A stretch of DNA of 11,164 nucleotides from NCBI GenBank assembly GCA_007119405.1, contig SKPT01000443.1:1-11164 (forward strand). Reading direction: 5' to 3'. The stretch is from Phycisphaeraceae bacterium. Lineage in GTDB: Bacteria > Planctomycetota > Phycisphaerae > Phycisphaerales > Phycisphaeraceae. Each line of letters starts with the position of its first letter. The first letter of the stretch is position 1. A program made the position numbers and the translations under genes. Shown piece after piece: positions 5,824 through 11,164 of the stretch. Below the pieces are notes generated by a model, which was given only the letters and a program-made list of their open reading frames with translations, was not told where the DNA came from and made no database searches.

Positions 5824-6294
5824 ATGAAAAGCTATCGCATCCAGTTGATCCGAACACCGATCGCTGACCATCGGGTCGAGTTGAGCTCGCCCGAGGCCAC
5901 GGCGGCACATTGCATGGAGCTTGCATGCCTGGATCGGGAGCACCTGCTGCGGCTGGACCTGGACACACGCTGCCGATTGATCGGGCAGGAGACGGTGCAC
6001 ATCGGCACGGCCGATTACATGCCGGTCAGCCCGCGCGAGCTGTTCCGAGGCGCGCTGCTGAACTGTGCCCGGCAGATCGTGGTCGTGCACAACCATCCCA
6101 GCGGCAACCCCTCGCCCAGCGAGGAAGACCGCACCGTCGCGGTCAAGCTCAAGAAAGCCAGCAAGCTGATGGACATCCCGCTGCTGGATTTCATCGTCAT
6201 CGGTGCCGACGACCGATACTGGAGCGCCGTCAACGGCTATGGCCGATGCGCGGTCGCACCGGCCCGACAGCTCGACCTGCGAAGCTTCGACTGA
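5824..6294 (+). CDS. Short RadC-family JAMM domain protein
   Basis: A 156-residue protein consisting only of the RadC (MPN/JAMM-fold) domain. The metal site is complete: H89 and H91 in HNHPSG, then S99 and D102 in the PSPSEED stretch, with E39 placed as the usual upstream catalytic Glu. The strand VSPRELFRGALL precedes it, as in RadC. The helix-hairpin-helix N-terminus of full-length chromosomal RadC is missing. Such short forms are common on plasmids, phages and genomic islands, and their biochemical role is unsettled despite the old 'DNA repair' label. ATG 5824 is chosen because GAGG at 5809-5812 lies 11 bases upstream; the in-frame ATG 5815 would be too close. The gene follows the zinc-ribbon gene on the same strand and converges with the membrane-protein gene ending at 6331. 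Confidence 0.88.
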   Translation: MKSYRIQLIRTPIADHRVELSSPEATAAHCMELACLDREHLLRLDLDTRCRLIGQETVHIGTADYMPVSPRELFRGALLNCARQIVVVHNHPSGNPSPSEEDRTVAVKLKKASKLMDIPLLDFIVIGADDRYWSAVNGYGRCAVAPARQLDLRSFD

Positions 6295-6330
6295 AGCGGT
6301 ACCGCGAACGGTGGAAATGGGCGGGAACGC

Positions 6331-7443
6331 CTATGGGCGATCGTCACCCTGGGCGATCGCCGCCGCTTCCTTCAGCAGCTTCTCCTCCGCACGTTCGATG
6401 AAAGTGACGAGCCTGGTCACCTGCTTCTGCAACTTCGTGCAGGCCTCCAGCACCGTCGAGAGTTGCTGGTGGTCATGTACGGCCAGGCAGTGCTGGGCCT
6501 GCTGCGTGAGTTGGGCGATGCGGCGTTCGGCCTCGGCGACAGAAGCGTCCAGTCGTTCGATCCGCTCATCCAGGCGCATCTGCCGGTAGCGGGACTTCAG
6601 CTCGCGGATGGCGGCCTTGCGCCGGGCTCGCGGCAGGTCGCGCACCGCGCGGCTGAGCTGGCCGATGCGCTGGACCTGACCTTCGCGGGCCAGGTGGGCT
6701 TTCTCGCGCAGCGCGGCCAGGCGCTCGGTCAGCCAGCCCTCCACCGGCAGCGTTCGCACCAGGTGCGTCTTGACCTGCTGCTCCAGGTCCGGCCGATCGT
6801 CGAGCTGCCTGGAGCGGGTGCGCAGCCGATCCAGCTCGGCGTGCAGCTCGCGCGACTGCCGGCGAAGCTGGTCCATCTCCTTCAGGTCGCTTTCGATCTC
6901 GTCGATTCCCCCCGCTCCTGCCCCCGCCACTGGCCCCGCAGCCACCGACCGCTCCACGGGCGTACGCGTTGGGCCCTGCTGCTGATGGCGATGGAGCATG
7001 AACGCCAGGCCGCCGGCGACCAGCGACAGCGTCACGACCACCGCCAGCACGTCGCCGGCCACGGGCAGGTCGAGCCCGACGAGCGTGCCGATGAGCAGGC
7101 TCGCGCCCAGCGCGATCCCCGCCCCGGCCCACGCCCCGCCCATACCGCGAAACGCCTGGTGGATCACCGCCGCGAGCATCAGCACCGCCAGCCCCACCGC
7201 CACGGGCCCGAGCTGGCGGAGGCTGATCTGCCGTTCGTACTGCCACCAGATCTGGCCCAACGCCAGCGCCAGGCCCAGCGCCACCGACATCGCCGCCGCC
7301 GACCGCTGGTGCTCGAACCGGCGCGAGAGGATGGCATAGCTCAAGGCGGTGAAGAACGTGAAGCCCAGGGCGAAGTCGGGCAGCAGCGTCTCGAACAGGT
7401 CGCGATAGCCCAGGTCGTCGAACGGTCGGCCGATACGCAACAT
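6331..7443 (-). CDS. Multi-pass membrane protein with long C-terminal coiled coil
   Basis: A 370-residue protein of unrecognised family. The N-terminal half holds about five predicted membrane segments (roughly residues 21-38, 48-65, 78-95, 104-122, 130-150). A Gly/Ala-rich linker follows near 168-179. The rest (about 180-360) is charged and helical, with heptad-like Leu spacing in two blocks (180-215 and 280-360), suggesting coiled-coil oligomerisation or a cytoplasmic scaffold. It ends in a short acidic tail. No enzymatic motif is visible. The start at ATG 7443 has AGGGGG almost touching it, an unusually short spacing, so the true start is uncertain. A pyrimidine-rich tract (CTCCCCCCTCCCCCTCT on the coding strand) lies about 40 bases upstream. 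It converges with the RadC-like gene and shares no obvious operon. Confidence 0.75.
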   Translation of the reverse strand: MLRIGRPFDDLGYRDLFETLLPDFALGFTFFTALSYAILSRRFEHQRSAAAMSVALGLALALGQIWWQYERQISLRQLGPVAVGLAVLMLAAVIHQAFRGMGGAWAGAGIALGASLLIGTLVGLDLPVAGDVLAVVVTLSLVAGGLAFMLHRHQQQGPTRTPVERSVAAGPVAGAGAGGIDEIESDLKEMDQLRRQSRELHAELDRLRTRSRQLDDRPDLEQQVKTHLVRTLPVEGWLTERLAALREKAHLAREGQVQRIGQLSRAVRDLPRARRKAAIRELKSRYRQMRLDERIERLDASVAEAERRIAQLTQQAQHCLAVHDHQQLSTVLEACTKLQKQVTRLVTFIERAEEKLLKEAAAIAQGDDRP

Positions 7444-7706
7444 GCCCCCTGCCGGGGCCCGGGGCTTAATAAAGGTTTCGGTAGAGGGGGAGGGGGGAGT
7501 TTACGCGTGGGCCAGGATCAGCCGTGGGTGATGCTTGCATGGATTGAACTGAATGAATCTGAATTGATTGCCATATGGAAAAGAAAGTGCAGCAGCTCGA
7601 CATCATTCACCCACCCTGCGGAGGTGGGCGGACGCGTTAACTCGCCTCCCCCCCCGGTCCGAGGGGTGATTCATTACGCTGTGCTCACTCGCAACCAATC
7701 CCGGTA
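7444..7706. other. Intergenic region with hairpins and a polypurine tract
   Basis: No gene was found between the two minus-strand genes. The tract GAGGGGGAGGGGGGAG lies near 7483-7498 on the plus strand. An AT-richer patch with repeated TGAAT lies at about 7546-7570. Hairpin CCCACC/GGTGGG (7610-7628) and a C-run/G-run pairing near 7648-7668 lie downstream of the PEP-CTERM gene's stop. Either could help end that transcript, but neither has a T-tail on the coding strand. Confidence 0.5.
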
Positions 7707-8897
7707 TTATCCCCTCCGACGACGTGAGGTAAACAGCAGGGCGCCGACGAGGCCCAGCAGCGTCAAAGAGGTCGGCTCAGGCACGAGCACGGCATACTGC
7801 AGGTTTCGGCCGAAGGTGAAGTCGTGAAAGCTGATGTGCGGCATGCCGTTGGCGTCCAGTGCCAGCGACCCAACGTCGAGGCTCTGGCCGGTGCGTACAA
7901 GTTCGGTGTGCCAGCTCTGGCCGTCGTAGTGGGCATAGAGCAGCCCGGCCGTTACATCGGGCATGTTGGGGCGCGTGTAGGCGATGTGCGGCAGCTCCTG
8001 GTCGTCAATTACCACCGAGCTGCTTATGATGCCGGGCGTCTCGTCGAGCACATGGAACTGCCACGTGTCGCCGTCGTGGAAGGCATAGGTGATGCCGTCG
8101 AATGTTCGCAGCGTGATGTGAGGACGATTCTGGCTGTCCAGCGCCAACGAGGAGGTGTGAGCCGCTGCGAAGTCGTCGGCCACCACCTCGGGGATCCAGA
8201 TCGTCCCGTCCGAAAGTTGACCCGCGTACTTGACCTCCCAGAGATCGCCGCGATAGACGACATGGCCCAGGCCGTCGGCGTCCAAAGCCAGCCTGGATGC
8301 CTGGCCGAGGCCACCGTGTTCGTCTGTCGCCTCAATGGTCGTTGGCGTCCAGTTGGCGCCGTCGATGGTGGCGTAGCCCAGGCCGCTGTGGTTTGGGAAG
8401 TCGGACTCGGGGGTGTAGTCAAACTTGAAGCTGACGTGCGGCGTCCCGGTCGCGTCCAGGGTCAGGGAGTTGCCGCCGTAGTTCGTGCGATCCTCGTCGC
8501 CGAACGTGGTAACGCCCCATGCATCCTCATCGAGCACGGCGAGCTTGAACGCCGCGCCGTCGCCATAGCTGATGTGCGGACGATCGTCACCGTCCAGCGC
8601 CAGCGTGCCGACAGTCAGCGAGCCAGTCGCCGAGCCGATGTCCACGGTCTGGATATCCCAGGTGGCGCCATTGAGCACGGCGTAGCGCAGCAAGTCCGGT
8701 TCGGCGAAGACGTCCTTCATGTAGGTGACGTGGGGCCGGCCCTCAGTGTCCAGCGCCAGCGAGTTGTAGAACCCGACGTTGTTGAACGACCCGGTGGGCG
8801 AATCCACCGTATGGAACTCCCAGAACATTTCCGCCGAGGCGGAACTGGTCCAGATTGCCAGCAGCACGATGGTGAGCAGACTCGTGGCGCGTTTCAT
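7707..8897 (-). CDS. PEP-CTERM secreted protein with seven propeller-like repeats
   Basis: A 396-residue exported protein. Residues 1-22 are a signal peptide (MKRATSLLTIVLLAIW..., likely cut after SASA). The C-terminus carries a PEP-CTERM sorting signal: VPEP at 372-375, a hydrophobic stretch, then RRRRG. Proteins of this class are processed by an exosortase and often end up in the envelope or extracellular matrix. Seven repeats of 44-58 residues lie between, each marked by S-LALD-xxG-xPHISY; they begin near 45, 97, 143, 201, 249, 293 and 343, and most are followed by LxYA and a W. Seven units suggest a seven-bladed beta-propeller, with a binding role rather than a clear enzyme site. The start at 8897 is chosen over a longer frame because of AAGGAGGG just upstream and the signal peptide. 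The gene is divergent from a LuxR-type regulator. Confidence 0.9.
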   Translation of the reverse strand: MKRATSLLTIVLLAIWTSSASAEMFWEFHTVDSPTGSFNNVGFYNSLALDTEGRPHVTYMKDVFAEPDLLRYAVLNGATWDIQTVDIGSATGSLTVGTLALDGDDRPHISYGDGAAFKLAVLDEDAWGVTTFGDEDRTNYGGNSLTLDATGTPHVSFKFDYTPESDFPNHSGLGYATIDGANWTPTTIEATDEHGGLGQASRLALDADGLGHVVYRGDLWEVKYAGQLSDGTIWIPEVVADDFAAAHTSSLALDSQNRPHITLRTFDGITYAFHDGDTWQFHVLDETPGIISSSVVIDDQELPHIAYTRPNMPDVTAGLLYAHYDGQSWHTELVRTGQSLDVGSLALDANGMPHISFHDFTFGRNLQYAVLVPEPTSLTLLGLVGALLFTSRRRRG

Positions 8898-9005
8898 GTT
8901 CTTCCCTCCTTGCAATGTTGGCGGCCGTCGATGGGACGTGGAGCCCGCTGCTGGGCCTGGGGGCCTAAGCCACGGCAGGTCGCATGGCCGCACCCGGTGC
9001 AAAAC

Positions 9006-9048
9006 GTACACCTATTGTACCGGGTCGGGTATCCCCCTCGAAGGGGAT
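9006..9048. promoter_or_regulatory. Divergent intergenic promoter and operator-like palindromes
   Basis: On the minus strand, TACAAT (9019-9014) makes a good -10 element. TTCGAG (9042-9037) is a weak -35 with exact 17-bp spacing, pointing toward the PEP-CTERM gene. The -10 lies inside the inverted repeat GTACA-N5-TGTAC (9006-9020). The -35 is the centre of ATCCCC-CTCGAA-GGGGAT (9031-9048). Both palindromes are plausible operators, perhaps for the divergent LuxR-type protein. The leader to the ATG at 8897 would be about 110 bases. Confidence 0.45.
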
Positions 9049-9139
9049 TTTGCCCTGCGGGCGCGCCTTCAATCGACCTGGGGGGTTAAGATGGGCAGTG
9101 TCTGGTTGCCTGCCTTGTCATGCGCGGCGAGTCCCGGCC

Positions 9140-9979
9140 ATGTCCGTCACCTCCGAACCCGACGAGCGTGTCCCTTCCACCGAGCTGCTCGGCGACGATG
9201 ACGTGCGCGCGATGGTCCGCCTGCTGGCTGACGTGGCCGTGCTCGAAGGCGGCCACGCGGCGAAGAAGCGGGCGCTGATGGACGGGCTGTGCAGGATGGT
9301 CGAGGCCGATGGCTGGCTGTGGACGATGACGCGGCTGGACCTGGCGCGGGATGCGCCGATGTCGCTGGGCACGATGCATGGCGGGCTGACGGACGAGCAG
9401 GTCGCCGGTTGGATCCAGATGAACCATGACACCGCCCATCCGCCGCCGGAGCACAAGCCGCTGGGCGAGCAGGTGCGCCGCGGCCGGCACTTCACCCGCA
9501 GCCGCGATCAGCTCGTCGACGACGCGAGCTGGTACGGGCATCCCACCGTGCGACGTCACCGCCTGGCGTGCGGAATTGATCATTCGATGCACTCGATCTA
9601 CCCGCTCGACGAGCCCGGGCTGTTCAGCGGCGTGGGCTTTTACCGCTTGCGTGGGCGGCCGGCCTTCACGCCCCGGCAACGTCGCATCGCGCACATCGTG
9701 CTCAGCGAGGTGGACTGGCTGCATTACGCCGAACTGCCGCCCGATCGCGGCCGGGCTGTGCCGGCCCTTTCCCCACGGCAGCGCGTCGTGATGGTGCTGC
9801 TGCTGGAAGGTCGCAGCCGCGACGAGATCGCCCGCCTGCTGCACATCAGCCCGCACACGGTGCACGATCACACCAAGGCGGTTTACCGTCACTTGCATGT
9901 CTCCTCGCAGGTGCAGCTCATCCGGCGGTTCAGGACAGGCGATGGCGGCGACATGCCCGTGCAGGCGGAGAGGATGTAG
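9140..9979 (+). CDS. LuxR-type helix-turn-helix transcriptional regulator
   Basis: A 279-residue cytoplasmic transcription factor. The C-terminus (about 209-265) is a LuxR/GerE helix-turn-helix: LSPRQRVVMVLLLEGRS, then DEIARLLHISPHTVHDHTKA (recognition helix), then VYRHLHVSSQVQLIRRF. The N-terminal ~190 residues (DGWLWTMTRLDL, WIQMNHDTAHPP, GVGFYRL) form a sensor-like domain, possibly GAF/PAS-like, of a type I associate with planctomycete paralogues. No receiver-domain aspartate pattern is apparent. The frame is open well upstream, but ATG 9140 (MSVTSEP...) is preferred because the sequence before it looks non-protein; the ribosome-binding site is weak. It is divergent from the PEP-CTERM gene across a palindrome-rich 242-base gap, so mutual regulation is plausible. 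It converges with the Orc1/Cdc6-like gene 85 bases away. Confidence 0.87.
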   Translation: MSVTSEPDERVPSTELLGDDDVRAMVRLLADVAVLEGGHAAKKRALMDGLCRMVEADGWLWTMTRLDLARDAPMSLGTMHGGLTDEQVAGWIQMNHDTAHPPPEHKPLGEQVRRGRHFTRSRDQLVDDASWYGHPTVRRHRLACGIDHSMHSIYPLDEPGLFSGVGFYRLRGRPAFTPRQRRIAHIVLSEVDWLHYAELPPDRGRAVPALSPRQRVVMVLLLEGRSRDEIARLLHISPHTVHDHTKAVYRHLHVSSQVQLIRRFRTGDGGDMPVQAERM

Positions 9980-10064
9980 CCGCCCGAATCCAATCAATCC
10001 GCCGGCTTGCTTTCTCGTGAGCAGTCCGACGCCTCCCGCTCTTACTTCCATCCTTCGTCTCAAC

Positions 10065-11153
10065 CTACCCGAACCGCAACCCCGCCACGCTCGTCGCCAC
10101 CTCGGGATCGAAGGTCAGCATGACGCGGTTGGTGTACGTCCGGCCCTGCTTGGTCGAGATCAGCGCCAGCAGGCCCATGCTCTGGAGATACGAGAGCGTC
10201 GCGTAGAAGTGGACGTAGCTGAATGGCTTTTCCTTCTGCTCGGCGGCGAAGCGAGCGTAGCGGTCGTAGATCGAGCGGGCCAACTCGCTGGAGGCGGTGG
10301 CGGCGGCCCAGAGGATGGCCAGCGGGTGGTCGGCGAGGTCGTGGATCATGTCGATGACGATGTCGCGGCGGGCGCTTTCGAAGCAGTCGCCCAGCGCCTG
10401 GTCCGGCCGGGTGACGTGGTAGTAGAGCGTCTTGATGGCTACGCGGGCGTCGGCGTTGGTCAGGCGGACGGTCAGCGCGGCGATCTGGCGCAGGGCGGCG
10501 TCGTCCCAGCGGTGCAGGCCCCGGCGGGCGCGGTCTTCGAGGATCAGACGGATCTGCTCGGCGTCGTAGTTGCGAAAGTGCATCGGCATCGGCTGAAGGC
10601 TGGAGCGCGTGGCGGCGTCGAGTTGCTTGAGCAGTTGCGGGCTGTTGGACAGCAGCACGAGCATGCACGGCTTCTCGGCGCGGCTGAGCAGGTAGAGGAT
10701 CTCGCGGCGCTTGTCCTTGGGGCTCATCAGGTCGACCTCGTCGAGCACGAGCACGGTCTTGCGGCCGGAACGGGCCTGGAATCGCTGAAACAGCTCGCTG
10801 AGCGAGGCCCCGGCGCACTGCCCGCCGAGCAGGTGGGCGAAGATGCGGTAGCTGGTGTTGTGGTGACGGCAGTTGGCGTAGTGAATGTGCAGCGAGGTCT
10901 GGTCGGGGATCAGGCGTTGAAGGTATTTGAGCGTGAGCGTCTTGCCCGAGCCGCGGGCGCCGACGATGGCGAGGTGGCTGGGGATGCCGCTGGCGTCGAA
11001 GCGGAGCATCGCGTCGATCAGCTCGCGGCACTCGTCGCGCATTACCGGCTGCTCGGGCACGTGGGAAAAGTCGAAGACGGCGAAGTCGCGGACCTGCTGA
11101 GCCTGGTCGGCGATGCGCTGTTTCTGCTGGGTGAGGTAGGCGTGGATGTTCAT
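10065..11153 (-). CDS. Orc1/Cdc6-like AAA+ ATPase
   Basis: A 362-residue ATPase laid out like Orc1/Cdc6 initiators. Walker A is GARGSGKT at 65-72, Walker B is VLVLDEVD at 134-141, sensor 1 is LLSNS at 167-171, and sensor 2 is an Arg (R237) in NADARVAIKTL, close to the family's GDARRAL-type motif. Residues about 295-362 look like a winged-helix DNA-binding domain (FSYVHFYATLSYLQSMGLLA, then a beta-turn rich in Thr/Arg). In archaea and eukaryotes such proteins mark replication origins. In bacteria homologues are sporadic and their role is poorly known; replication of an element, DNA repair, or a defence or plasmid function are possible. ATG 11153 leaves 11 bases to the window edge, so the upstream partner, if any, is not visible. 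Convergent with the LuxR-type gene. Confidence 0.82.
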   Translation of the reverse strand: MNIHAYLTQQKQRIADQAQQVRDFAVFDFSHVPEQPVMRDECRELIDAMLRFDASGIPSHLAIVGARGSGKTLTLKYLQRLIPDQTSLHIHYANCRHHNTSYRIFAHLLGGQCAGASLSELFQRFQARSGRKTVLVLDEVDLMSPKDKRREILYLLSRAEKPCMLVLLSNSPQLLKQLDAATRSSLQPMPMHFRNYDAEQIRLILEDRARRGLHRWDDAALRQIAALTVRLTNADARVAIKTLYYHVTRPDQALGDCFESARRDIVIDMIHDLADHPLAILWAAATASSELARSIYDRYARFAAEQKEKPFSYVHFYATLSYLQSMGLLALISTKQGRTYTNRVMLTFDPEVATSVAGLRFG

Positions 11154-11164
11154 CGACGTATCAA

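Noticed and set aside
6463..7827. Plus-strand frame of about 450 codons opposite the membrane protein
   Set aside because: His/Arg/Gln-rich shadow. The minus strand gives clean membrane segments and heptads.
7824..10063. Long frames opposite the PEP-CTERM gene (plus) and the LuxR-type gene (minus)
   Set aside because: Both are shadows; the opposite strands carry a signal peptide with PEP-CTERM and a clear helix-turn-helix.
10060..11031. Second minus-strand frame within the Orc1/Cdc6-like gene
   Set aside because: Pro/Arg-rich frame-shifted reading. The other frame holds all AAA+ motifs.
1..11164. tRNA, rRNA or CRISPR array
   Set aside because: No cloverleaf, rRNA-like sequence or regularly spaced repeats were seen on either strand by eye. 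A covariance-model scan was not possible here.

Overview
The window looks like GC-rich bacterial chromosome, most likely Planctomycetota (perhaps Phycisphaerae). That placement is inference. It rests on a PEP-CTERM secreted protein with a seven-fold repeat next to a LuxR-type regulator, an Orc1/Cdc6-like ATPase, a bacterial XPB helicase, and high GC throughout. No rRNA, tRNA or CRISPR array was seen.

Layout. (1) 1-280, minus strand: the N-terminal half of a JAB/MPN metalloprotease joined in frame to the middle of an IS21-type IstB helper ATPase, which runs off the left edge. (2) 391-4395, plus: a promoter region with three copies of AATCCGC, then a two-gene operon overlapping at ATGA. It encodes an XPB-type helicase and a 731-residue partner that carries the helicase's N-terminal module again at its own C-terminus. 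(3) 4396-4991: about 600 bases without a convincing gene, holding a hairpin, a tandem 21/22-bp repeat and two related large palindromes. (4) 4930-6294, plus: three small genes (77 residues with no known domain, a 51-residue zinc ribbon, and a short RadC/JAMM protein). Each is preceded, 27-35 bases before its start, by a perfect hairpin. (5) 6331-7443, minus: a membrane protein with a long coiled-coil tail. (6) 7707-8897, minus, and 9140-9979, plus: a PEP-CTERM beta-propeller-like protein divergent from a LuxR-type regulator. The shared region has two palindromes that coincide with a candidate promoter. (7) 10065-11153, minus: an Orc1/Cdc6-like AAA+ ATPase.

How the genes may work together. The XPB pair is a coherent DNA-unwinding unit made by coupled translation. 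The broken JAB gene, the IS21 remnant, the palindromes and the short RadC suggest that the left half is mobile-element-scarred accessory DNA. The LuxR-type protein is a candidate regulator of the divergent secreted protein. No complete defence system is demonstrated. The best candidates for something undescribed are the helicase/partner pair with its shared module, the hairpin-led small-gene cluster, and the Orc1/Cdc6-like ATPase in a bacterial setting.
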